In this document: piece by piece, positions 22,033 through 32,416 of the stretch
How the letters are laid out: every line of letters starts with the position of its first letter
Numbering within the stretch: the first letter of the stretch is position 1
Assembly (NCBI GenBank): GCA_009801015.1
Contig: VHZZ01000176.1
Location: 218,067-266,292, forward strand
DNA: 48,226 nucleotides
Direction: 5' to 3'
From: Silene noctiflora
Lineage: Eukaryota > Streptophyta > Magnoliopsida > Caryophyllales > Caryophyllaceae
The notes under the pieces: model-generated
What the model saw: the letters and a program-made list of their open reading frames with translations, nothing else
Database searches by the model: none
What the model was told of the DNA's origin: nothing
Program-made: the position numbers and the translations under genes

Positions 22033-25000
22033 TCATAGTTTAACTTCCACATCAACTCCAGCAGGAAGATCAAGCTGCATCAAAGAGTCAATGGTCTGGG
22101 CAGTTGGATAGAGAATATCGATGAGACGCTGGTGAGTTCTGATCTCAAAGTGGTAACGGGCATCTTTATACACATGAGGTGACTTAAGTACACAGTAAAT
22201 TCTCTTCTTCGTAGGTAACGGAACAGGTCCCATGGTTTTTGCATTGGTTGTTCTTGCAGCATCCATTATTTGTTTGCATGAGTCCTCGATTAAGGGAACC
22301 AAGTAGGACCTCAGCTTTATCCGAATTTTCTGCTTGGGAGCCATCTAAAAGTGTAGAAAATTTAGCACTAAGAGATAGCATACATCAAAAGAGCAAAAAG
22401 ACACTCAAATTTATAGCATCTTGAGTAGAACGCTTTTGTTTAAACTATCAACAAAAAATTTCCCCAAGTCCCTTAAATGATCCTGTCAATGGCAGGAACG
22501 CAAACAGACGACTCGTTGCGCCTAATCAACAAGTGACTGTTTTTGGATGACCCTTAATGATAGTTGTGTTTAGAATTGCATCGAATATACAGCTGCTTAA
22601 CGACAAAAATCAGTGCAACAAATTTAGTGAGCGATTTTGCCTTCTTTTATCATAAACCAGAACGAAAAAGTTGCTAGACTTAACTCCATAAGAAATGGGA
22701 CTATCTGCAAATCAGTTAAAGTATGGACTACATACTAAAATCTCACTCCATTTGATTGAACGAGAAAGAAAGGATGAAATCATCAGTATTTTGAATAACA
22801 ATGTGGATTTTCAGAGCTTATCAAGTTTATCGATGTGCTTGTTCTTTACCGGAAACTGCATATTCTCTAGGCACTTGTGACTTGTTCATATCAATTGACA
22901 GAAGGAGAAAATGGACGTTGCATTTAGTTAGAACCAGGAGCCACTAGTAAGGCAATAGTATTCATCTCAAGATAAGGTTTGTTAAAATGCGAAAAAGAGG
23001 AGGGTGATGGAGGGAGGGAGGAGTAATATCATTTTCTTCCAAAAAATTTCCTATGTTGAGAGGATTTAATTAGGCTGGAGGCGGGAAGATGGATCCGCCA
23101 TCTCCTTCCAACCTAATTTGCTAACCAAATAAAGGAAATCATCTCCCTAACTCTCTCCCTGCCCTCCCTTTCACTCTAAATCCTTTCATCCTAACTAAGG
23201 GTTAGGGAACGAGTTCAGTTTCTTGCCATTCCTATAAGCAATGCACCGAAGAGGTCCTACAGCTACTTGAGGGTTTCGTGACAAAAAAACCACTCTCTCC
23301 ACATAATTTTCCTCCACCCCTCATGCACACGTTCTTGAAAACGACAGTCCCAAAATGATTTGGAATGGCTAACATGAATCATCCGAAGAATTGATACTTT
23401 TTTATTTCTACAATGTCCTCAGAAAAGAAAAGGCTCATGGTGAACTTCTTACTAAAAGTCTAAAACAACGCATCAATAGGAAGACAATCAACCCTCTAGA
23501 GGAAGATTACAAATGTAGGAAAAAGTAAGAAGTTCATGTGTATCATCCATTCATCCTTCGTGATTCTTACACATGAAAGGCAAATCTCACTATAATACCA
23601 AGTTTACTGCTTCCGAGCTTAGTTATTCAAACCAAAAACTTGAGGTATTAAGAACATGAAAATTCTGAGTACTACAGAAGTACAAAATGTAGATTTTCCG
23701 AGCAATGCAGAAAGGCAAGAAAAAGAAGAGGGGCTAATACCTTGGCAGCATCAGCACCAATTTCGATTTTAGAAGTCTCAGCATCATCTCCCTACATACC
23801 ACCAAAAACTAGTTACAAAAAGCAACAAATTTAACCAACGGTTCAGAAAAGAGAACTAGTTATCAAAGTAAGCAATAGTATCTCAATTGTCGTGGTTTTA
23901 AAATCTCCAAACGCAGGCTAAGCTGAACTCAAACCGCGACATTTGCCAAAACCACAGACTTCGCCATCAAACAAACTTCCATTCAAATTTTGGGGTACTA
24001 TAGAAACATATGTTGGCTTAGGATCTCTCACAAAAAAAAAAATTCTTACTATTTTCAAATTTAAGAAGAGGGTATCATAAAGAAAACATACAATTTCTAC
24101 GTTCTAACACGCAGTAAATCTCATGGTATATACCTATACAAAAATATCAGTGCATACATGACCTAGAATGTTTTTCTACATGCTCTAAAGTCGTAATAAA
24201 GAACAACTTTATGAAGTTAACCAGCTCACAATTTAGCACAAACGACTCTAATAAGTAGTAACGTTCTAGACGGAGGATCTTGACTGAACCTACTATACTC
24301 CTTTATGCTAGTATACCAAGGGATGCCTACCACAAAAAAAAAACATTGGTAAAAAAGTTGTTCGCCATTGTAAAATCCAGAAGATTGCAAAACATCGCAT
24401 TTCACCTTTCACCTTTTAGATGTTCCCATCACAAATTACAGCAACCAAGAAAAGCACCAGTGGAAAACAAACACCTCCACGATAACAAAAAACTAACCAA
24501 CAATAAGATTACCCTAATGCCTCAAAAGCTCTCGCCTATGGCCAGGTAAGGAGTTGGACGTACGCAGCCTTGCTTAGAGGCTATTTACACAAGAACCATA
24601 ATGACAATTGCATTGGAACACGCCCCTACCAACCGACTGATACTTGACAATACCGGAAGCTCAAACTGTTTGTGAACCTTTAACCACCATTGTAATGCAA
24701 ATAGGCTATTTAACCAACAAGAACCAATACTCCGTCTCCATGTGACAATTCTACATCATGGTACAAGCATTATAAAATATGAAGTAGACCAATGTTAACC
24801 CAAACGCCTCAATGGCTCCTGCAAATTGCGAGCTAAGGGGGATTCGGATGTACGAACATTAAACTAAATATATGTCTCCAACCCACGATTATACAAAGCA
24901 GAAAGCATCCATAGAAGCTCATGTATCCTAATTTGTTCCTGAACTATCAATTAATTTAGGAACAAAGTAAAAATCTCATCTTTTCATGTACCCAACAAAG

Positions 25001-25499
25001 AGGTAAGGAGGGGATCGGATGTACGCTGCCTTACCCTTGTGTTAGCAACACAAAGAGGCCTTTTCCTAATGACCCAATATGAAAATTGTGTCAAAAACTG
25101 CATCGAATGACCGCTACTTCACAAGAGAAAGAAGCGCATTAATGACCCACCTCAAATTTATTCAAAACATACAGAATTACACATTCAAATCCCCAGAAAA
25201 CACACTAAAACCCCGACGATTCTACAAAAAAAAAAAAAAAAAATCACCTGAATAGAATCAGCATCAGTCTCCTGAGATTCCAGAACTTCAGGAGCAGCAA
25301 AAATTTTGAAACTTGTGGAAGAAGATGAGGTAATATGTGAGAATTGATGATGTTTAAGGGTTTTTTTAAGGTTTGAAAGAGCAGAAGGAAATGGGGTAAT
25401 GGAGAAATGAGGTGTAGATGGTATGGAAGAAGATTTGGAGAGTGTAAGTGGAGTAAAAGCAATGGTGGAAATGGTAGAAGTAGCCATTGTTGTTGCCAT
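22033..25499 (-). CDS. RPS10: Plastid 30S ribosomal protein S10 (uS10c), nuclear-encoded (204 aa, 3 exons)
   Basis: Exons on the minus strand: 25499-25248, 23791-23741, 22344-22033. The last exon encodes the whole conserved S10 fold, from [20 protein letters not shown] through [20 protein letters not shown] and [20 protein letters not shown] to VDVEVKL. S10 sits in the head of the 30S subunit; in most land plants the plastid copy is nuclear. Exon 1 encodes a Ser/Thr-rich transit peptide beginning [20 protein letters not shown], with a likely processing site near residue 66-69 before [11 protein letters not shown]. The tiny 17-codon exon 2 ([17 protein letters not shown]) links the two. Together they match the spinach plastid S10 precursor as I remember it. 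A second in-frame ATG lies at 25487. Introns of about 1.46 and 1.40 kb carry SINE-like fragments but no coding sequence. Confidence 0.96.
24497..24590 (-). repeat. SINE-like fragment in S10 intron 1, copy a
   Basis: On the minus strand it reads GCCTCTAAGCAAGGCTGCGT, then ACGTCCAACTCCTTACC, then GCGAGAGCTTTTGAGGCATT and AGGGTAATCTTATTGTTGG. The order (GGCTGCGTAC, then TTGAGGCA, then a GTT-type tail) matches the other fragments of this group in the window. Confidence 0.5.
24785..24855 (-). repeat. SINE-like fragment in S10 intron 1, copy b
   Basis: On the minus strand it reads GTTCGTACATCCGAATCCCC, CTTAGCTCGCAATTTGCAGG and AGCCATTGAGGCGTTTGGGT. Same order of motifs as the neighbouring copies. 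Confidence 0.5.
24995..25065 (-). repeat. SINE-like fragment in S10 intron 1, copy c (partial)
   Basis: On the minus strand GGCCTCTTTGTGTTGC, AAGGGTAAGGCAGCGTACAT and CCGATCCCCTCCTTACC. It has the GGC(T/A)GCGTACATCCGA part but not the TTGAGGCAC tail. Confidence 0.45.
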
Positions 25500-26412
25500 T
25501 TCTTCTACTCTTGCTTGGTTCAATGGCAATACTATGCTCTCCCTAGCCTTTGTTTATAGGATTGTGTTATCCAAAAGAATTCGACCATTTATTGCCCGTA
25601 AACCTGGTAAATGTTTAATCGGGTCGGTTTAGGTCGGTTTTGGTTTGTTTGGGTTTGCGACTGGTTAGGTCGGGGTAGAGTTACTTCGAGTTCAGGTTGT
25701 TTCGCGTGGATTGTTATCAAGTTGTAGAGAGAACAATCAGTATGCGATAATAAATATTTGATTGTGTTGAATAAGGTCGGTCAATTCGGGGGGTTCTCAA
25801 TTCAGGTGCGGGTCGGGTTCGTGTCGAGTTGTTCAGGTCAAGTTAGTTTTCGTGGAAGGATCAATCTTTCGCTACTTTACTAGTTACATACTCAGCTAGA
25901 TATCGAACGAGATCAGATTCAGAGATCGTTATTGATCTTGTAAACGCTGATTATTTATTCCAACGTTAATTATATCAAAGTTTTTCCTCAAAATAAAATA
26001 TTAAATGATCGTACTCATCAAAGAAACCTTTTCAAATTCCGAACCTTTATATTATCATACACTAAAATAACATTAAATTAAAATCATTAATTAATCACCT
26101 TTAAAAACGTCCAATTTGTCCTAAATTTAATTAGATTAACCTTTGTATAACCCTTTAAAACCCCTTTTTATAAAAATCCCATCTTTTTACCTTTATCTTC
26201 TCTTTAATTTCTTCACCCAAAAGTCATCAAAATCAACTAATCATTCTAAAACTACCCAGAAATCCCAAAGTTTCAATCTTTATAATATATACTATTAGCA
26301 ATTTTCTGGGTTTTTTTGGGTGTAAATCATTGAAAAATTGAAGAAAAATTAATTAATTTATCTGGGTTTTAGTTGTTCTTATTAATAATTAGGGTTTAAT
26401 TAATTAGTAAAG
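25500..26412. promoter_or_regulatory. Divergent promoter region between S10 and the 340-aa gene
   Basis: The 913 bp between two start codons facing away from each other must hold both promoters and leaders. At 25615-25860 lies a G/T-rich stretch made of GGTCGG/GGGTTCG variants, similar to others in the window. Near 26160-26410 an A/T-rich segment with TTCACCC and CTCTTTAATTTCTTCACC looks like a plant leader of the 340-aa gene. I cannot place transcription starts. Confidence 0.5.
25615..25860 (+). repeat. Degenerate GGTCGGGT-type repeat in the divergent promoter
   Basis: Built from AGGTCGG, GGTTTGG, GGTCGGGTTCG and similar words. Same class as the stretch at 35865-36305. No inverted ends or duplication found here. 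Confidence 0.55.
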
Positions 26413-29400
26413 ATGTCTGGGATTGGTATAATATTAGATCTAATTAGGAAAAATCCCAACTTTTATTCAACACATACAATGCACTCTGTTGGTTCTTTTT
26501 CTGCTAAAGTTGCTGCTTCTGGAGCTGCTGCTTCTGTTTTTGCTGCATATCCTTTTGGGTTTAAGTCTTTTTTAGCAAGGTGATTATCTTTTTAATCTTT
26601 TAGTTAATGCTTATTGTATCTGATTTCGTATTGATGTTTGTTTTTGATATGTTGTGGTTATCTGTACATGGTTTCAATTCTTATCCTGTAATTTGCGGGA
26701 GCGATTGAGGCACTGGGGTAATGTTGTTGTCGTAAATCGAGGTTATATATACATGGTTTACTTACTGGTTGTAGTAAGATTGAATGTTTTAGGGGTAGTG
26801 TTATCTGTTATAGCTATGAGTGGAGTTGATTAATGGAACCGGAACGTTTCGGTTGATATTTACGCTCAAAGTGGGTGATATCAGTGTGTTGAGTTTGTAA
26901 AAAGAAAAAAGTTCCAAGCTTTTGTTAGCGGGAGCAATTGAGGCACTGGGGTAATATTGTTGAAAATCGAGCTTATCTGGACATGATATATACATGGTTT
27001 ACTCTCTGGGTGTAGTTGTATTTATATTCCATAAATTGTTTATACATGATTGAGTGTTTCAGGAGTAGTGTTATGTGCTATAGGTGAGTGAAATTGATCA
27101 ATGAATTGTTTTCGGTTGGATATTTTTGCTGAAAGTGGATGATATCAGTGTGTTGAGTTTGTAAAAAGAACAAAGTCCCAAGTTTTTGTTGGCGGGAGCA
27201 ATTGAGACATTGAGGGGTAATGTTGTTGTAAATCGAGGTTATGTGGAAATGGTTTCAGTTCCTTAATTGGTTATACATGTATGAATGTGCAAATTGATGA
27301 TATGTGGTTATAGTTTTATTTAAACGGGGGTAAGTGTGTAACATTGAATGTTTCGGTTGATATTGGTTGAAATGGGTTATATCAGTGTGGTGGTGTTGTA
27401 AAAAGAAGAAAGTTCCAAGCTTTTGTTAGCTTATGTGAAAACTGCTTAGTGAGCTTCTGTCAGAGAGACCAGAGGAGTGAACTTGGAGAGTGTTCACCTA
27501 TAAAAGGCGAGATTGTCGATATGAGTTGTACTGTCAAGGGCTTGATCTACTTAATGGAAATATATCTCACTTTAGAAAAGTTATACGGGGTATGTGCTAA
27601 AGTAAATCCTATTGTGTTCACATACTTGTGAGTGTCCACATATATAAAAGCGGAGAAAGACAGAAACTTGACCAATTCGTAAATCACCATTGTCAATTGA
27701 AGTCAGAAACATAAAGTCCATTGACTTATAAATTATCATTGTTAATTGGTTTCTGGATGAAACTCTCATTGAGCTTGTGATGCGGAGGGTCTCTCTGCTG
27801 GGGTGCCGCTCAAATTCGTTTTATGTGAATTTTCAAAATGTATCAAATCCAATGACTGACCTAAGTTTTATCAATTTACACTGGACCTTTACGCAGTACA
27901 TCTCTAGAGGGTTATTGTTCACCACGTTCGTCACAATCACCATTTTCAGATGGTTTTGGAATAGAATTCCCGTCGAACTCATAAAACAGAATTTGTCCCC
28001 TCTTAGGAGGTCTTACTCAAACCTGTTTTGGATTTTTGCAATGTATCAGAGCACTTGACTTCTTCGACCTAGGTTCGATGAACTTTAAGTTCCCAATCAA
28101 TGCAACAATAGTTGGGACCTCACTTGTGAAGGGTTAGTTTTAACATATCTCATATTTTGTTCACCCACGCGTGAGTGTCACACATCCAATAAACTACGTA
28201 GAGTTGATCAATTCCTCGATTAATGTGTTACTTGCCCTGGTACCTTTTGTTTTGGGATAGAATCACATTTTACCTTGTGAAGTAGAAGATCTCCTCCTTG
28301 TGGGTGTGACTCAAACTCATTCTATGGATATTTTCACAGGATAAGTTCGCATAGAGCTCATTAGAGTTCATATAAGCTTTGTCTGACCAAGTAAGCAGAA
28401 ATCAAATTTTCACCAATTAATCTCTGACATAGTTTAGCCTTATAACATCACAACTCATATAACCTTCACTGAGCATCTTGTAAGACGGGTAACCCGTCTT
28501 ACTCGTACTCGTAAGATGAGATGTGTTGATATTTGGTGACACAACTTCATTTCAAGATTTACGACCCTGAGATGGGCTCGCCTGCTTATTTATAGATACT
28601 AGTTTATTTAATCCGTGGATTATGGTTTGAGTATATAGCTGGTTCAAGAAACAAACAAATCTATGTTGTTTATGTGGTGCAGTTATGGACAGAGCCAGAT
28701 TTTCTTTCATTATCAATGCAAACTTACAAGGAACATAATCAAATTTGTAATATCCTTCACCGCCATATACATGGATAATCCATGGGGTGTTGAGCATTGT
28801 GTCAGCCTGAGTATCGGTGGTGAACTGTAGAATTAGAGCAATACTTTATCTATACTTGTATCTAAATAAATTCCAAAATTTTGTTGCTCTTGATGCGATG
28901 CTCATGACAGCAAAAAGAATTGTAGAATGTAGAGCATCATCTGTTACTCACTTACTCCTTATATTTACACGTCTTCTTCCTTGCTTTATTTTACTTGTTC
29001 ATTAAGTAATTTTCATTGAAGGTGTATGTAGCCTAATTTTGCTTTCAATACTGTTCTGATAATGTTGACTGAGTGTATTTTTCTTATATGTGGCGTCCCG
29101 TAACTCCTGTTACAGGTATAGTTACAGTTGGTTGTGGTTTCAGACTTTTCACCTAATGAAATGCATATGTTGTATTTGCAGCAATAATATTGCGTACTGT
29201 GATGCTCCTGCAACATGGAGTGACGATCAAATATCTGGGAATCTTGAGGACCATGTCTCCAAGGTTCTTGAACTTCCTGGCTACAGTTTTGAACCTGATA
29301 CTCAAACTCAATACATTGGAAAACTATACGATGTTGACCTAAAACCGCTTTTCTCAGCCTTTCATCCGAGGACATTTATGCTCACGACCTTGAGGTCTTT

Positions 29401-30849
29401 TTTGATGTATTATCTACCCCTCTTGGAGCCTCAGACTGCATTAGAAGACGACGATGATGAAGATTTCTTAGCTGATAATAAAGAAAACAGGCCTTTGGAT
29501 CTTGTTACTCCCTTTCACAAGTCTGTAAAGCAAATCATTCGCGAGGTGAGTGATAATGTCAACGCTTTTCATTGAGTTTAATTTGTTGCCAATTGGTATG
29601 GCATCTGTGTGATTATGTATGAGGTTTCAACTAGTATACTTTATACGAATTAATACGTAGTACTGTAATATGCAAGGTGGTACATGTTCTGAAGCGCAAG
29701 TTTTTGCTTATATTCAACTATGTGAAAATATCAAATTCTGGTCTTAATAATTTACGAAAAAAACAAATATGGGTTTTCATCTGATCAGTAACATTCATTT
29801 TTCAAAACGAGTTACAAATATATTAATTCTCCTCTTTTTTTAGAAATGTTATAGTTTATGCTCCATTGTTATTTTCTTTTGCTAATTATGTTGCCTTGAT
29901 TTCTCAGAGTACCGTCGTTACTACTAGAAGGGTATTGGAGAGACTAGCTGTCTCTTATGTCTCACAAAGAATGGCATGGAAGCTTCTCAAAGGTATGTCT
30001 GATGTAATATGTGAAAAACAAAGATTAGATTAGTGACGTTTGTTACTCCAATCTTGGGTGTATTTATTGATTAAAATCACACGCGAGACCATGTTATAGG
30101 ATGCAAAATGATACTCCATATAACTTATGTTTTACAAAAGTCATTTATCGATTTTTTTCCTGTAGATGCTCCTAGGTCAGCAATGCGTAAGGCAGCACGA
30201 GGGTTGCCAACTACTGCTTACATGTGTGCCGTCACGAGGACTACTTTGAGAGGTTAATTATATAGTTTAAGTTTCTTATAAACTCCTGCGTTTTATTTAA
30301 GCTTTTGACTTTACCTTGATTTCTTCCTTTCTTGAATTGTATGCTCAAGCAGCCCACTGTCTTGGGGTGGCAGCATCTTGGATTGTTCAAGTTGGAGTCG
30401 ACATTTATAGAACTCTCTACCGTTTGTTTAATTCTAAAGACGAGGTAGAGGACGTGAATATTAATGAAGAGCTTCGAATCCTTAGTACCAGGATCTTTGG
30501 TGCTTCTGTGAGGTGCACTGCTTCGTTGCTGTTTGCCGCCATTGGGGCAGGGATTGGTGCGACCTGCATACGCCCTTCACTTGGTCAATGGGTTGGTAAG
30601 TGCTCCTATGATTCCGTTATTATTTATTCCTTAAAATAAAGAATTTTTTTTCCACAAACTGGCTTCTTTATGCAAATACAGCGAACAGAAGAAACTACTA
30701 CTTGTCTACGTAACTTTTAAGCTTCTTTTTGGCGACCAACAAAAATAATCATTTATATTCTAAATTCTACAGGCTGTGCTGCTGGAGATTTGGCGGGTCC
30801 TATAATAGTAGGTATTTGCTTTGACAAGCTTATTCATGTTGAGGTGTAG
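26413..30849 (+). CDS. Conserved membrane-like protein of unknown function (340 aa, 6 exons)
   Basis: Exons: 26413-26579, 29182-29545, 29908-29992, 30166-30252, 30353-30595 (or from 30350), 30773-30849; all joins keep frame. I do not recognise the family. The N-terminus (MSGIGIILDLIRKNPNFYST, then SVGSFSAKVAASGAAASVFAA) is small-residue rich and amphipathic or membrane-like. Exon 2 has an acidic patch (LEDDDDEDFLADNKENRP). The C-terminal third holds hydrophobic, glycine-rich segments: SLLFAAIGAGIGATCI at about 290-306 and GCAAGDLAGPIIVGICFDKL at about 316-335, which look like two membrane helices with a glycine-zipper pattern. This suggests an organelle or other membrane, but that is inference. 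The exon structure, sixfold frame preservation and codon quality argue for a real gene. The 2.6-kb first intron holds tandem repeats. Confidence 0.85.
26690..27430 (+). repeat. Tandem repeat in intron 1 of the 340-aa gene, about 3 copies of ~240-260 bp
   Basis: The block GCGGGAGCAATTGAGGCACT (variants) starts near 26695, 26927 and 27191. Each is followed by GGGGTAATGTTGTTG, then ATCGAGGTTAT, then further on TTTCGGTTGATATT and a GATATCAGTGTGTTGAGTTT block with AAGTTCCAAGCTTTTGTTAG. A fourth copy is represented only by its tail near 27361-27430. Confidence 0.8.
27749..28350 (+). repeat. Second set of diverged direct repeats in the same intron
   Basis: Three segments beginning near 27749, 27955 and 28254 share the order GG(A/G)AT(A/G)..A(C/T)TC..., a GTGA(T/A)G..GGAGG or GAAGATCTCCTCC word, then ACTCAAA(C/T)TCATTCTATGG or similar. 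Divergence is high and the exact unit is uncertain. GTGAGTGTC-type words at 27629 and 28171 also recur. Confidence 0.4.
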
Positions 30850-32416
30850 ATTCTCCGGTTTCTGCTCATTACTCCTACCTCGGGGCCAAGATTCAGCTGT
30901 ATTCAAGCATTTTTTTTCCACATACCTCAACATGATGCAAAGAAAACTAGTCATTAACCGAAAGGTTAGTTGCATCCGAGAATGCCCCCCTTTAATTATT
31001 GGCTGTGACTTGCAGACTGTGACGAAGATCTTTTCCTTGTTATAAACTCTGAATTAAGACTCACACTGATTCTGCTGACTCTTTTTAGTTCTCGTTTTCC
31101 TTTTCTTACACCTACTATTTGTTGCCATTTTTGACGATTTATTGTTTCAAATGATATTATAGCAGTGAGATTTATTGCTTAGCATGTTGCATCCTGATGT
31201 TTCTCTTGTATTGTTGTGAGAGTTTTGTGGTCTTTGTGCTACGAGTCAGGTAACTTCTGTTATCGTTCTCGCCTATAGATGGTTGGTTAGTGTTGCTGTG
31301 TATGTTGCTTTGGCATCCCTGTGAATGCGTAACAGTTGTGTGAAGGACTGAAGGGTGAACCATATAGCATAGTTTCTTGCTGATCTGGTATGGCGGAGTC
31401 GCTCTTACAAATGGGTCAATGACGACAGTATGATTATTTTCTGACTTATATTGTATTGCGGTGCCAGTTACTATTGTAGTGCTAATTGGTCTACTATTGG
31501 CCGTATTGGTAATGACCTGTGAGTCAGCCTAGGACCGACTGTCTTGGTTTAGATATACGTCGAACATAGGAAAGATTTGAAGGGAAAACAATATTTGTCC
31601 GTTTCCCATCCCCTTCCCTCCCTTTTCCTTCTCGTTTTGTATCCAAACAAAGATAAGATATGAAAATGCAAATGTTTAGGCTGGGGACCATCTCTTCGTC
31701 GATGATAAGGGCTAGGTGAAGGACTTTATGTTCGTAATGGCGGTCAACCTTAGTAATTGGTGAAAGCTACGCACATAAGACGTAAGATTAGGAATATTCA
31801 CTAGCTAGCTACCGATGAAGGATTCCATCGTCACTCACAAGCAACAAAGACTCCAAAGTTGGATGCTTTTCTGATGTTGAGGCGACGAAGATAGGACCAG
31901 AAAAAAGGTTATATTCTGCTGGTAAGTTACTTTGAATCTTCTTACAAAGATTTTAAAGAAAGTAGGTAAGCTGTCTTACTTGAAAGCTGGAACAACCTTG
32001 TGAGACTGTGACCCTTTGATAATTTTTGTACCCTACATTGGCATTCGGAAGGGGAAAACATCTGCAGCTTAAGACGGATATATCCGTCTTAAATGAGAAT
32101 TTGCCAGCATCTACTGTTTATGTTTATGTTAGAGCTTGATTAGTTGAAATACGTGTCGTACAGAGGCAGAGTTTGTCATCCTGGTAAAAAGATGGTTGAC
32201 TTGATAGTTGATAATCGTGGTTTGCATGTTATCATGTATCGGATAAACATTTGGTAGAAAAGTAGCGGTCGTGAATTCATCGTGATCCGAAAAATAAAAA
32301 GCATCTATTTCAATGAGAATAATCACAAAAATTATACAAAGGCTCGTATACTTTAATCTGTGAAGTGTGAACTAATCTAGATATCTAGTCGCCTCGGAAG
32401 AATTGTTGCAAGAATT
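30850..32416. other. Convergent gap between the 340-aa and ZIP genes
   Basis: 1.57 kb of 3' UTR and spacer. At 32068-32105 there is a short palindrome, CTTAAGACGGATATATCCG and onward, ending GAATTTGCC, which is the end piece of a Mutator-type MITE. No gene seen. Confidence 0.5.

Noticed and set aside
22974-23220. Possible foldback element rich in GGAGGGAGG and CCTCCCTTTC in S10 intron 2
   Set aside because: Purine- and pyrimidine-rich halves give weak pairing and I found no ends or duplication.
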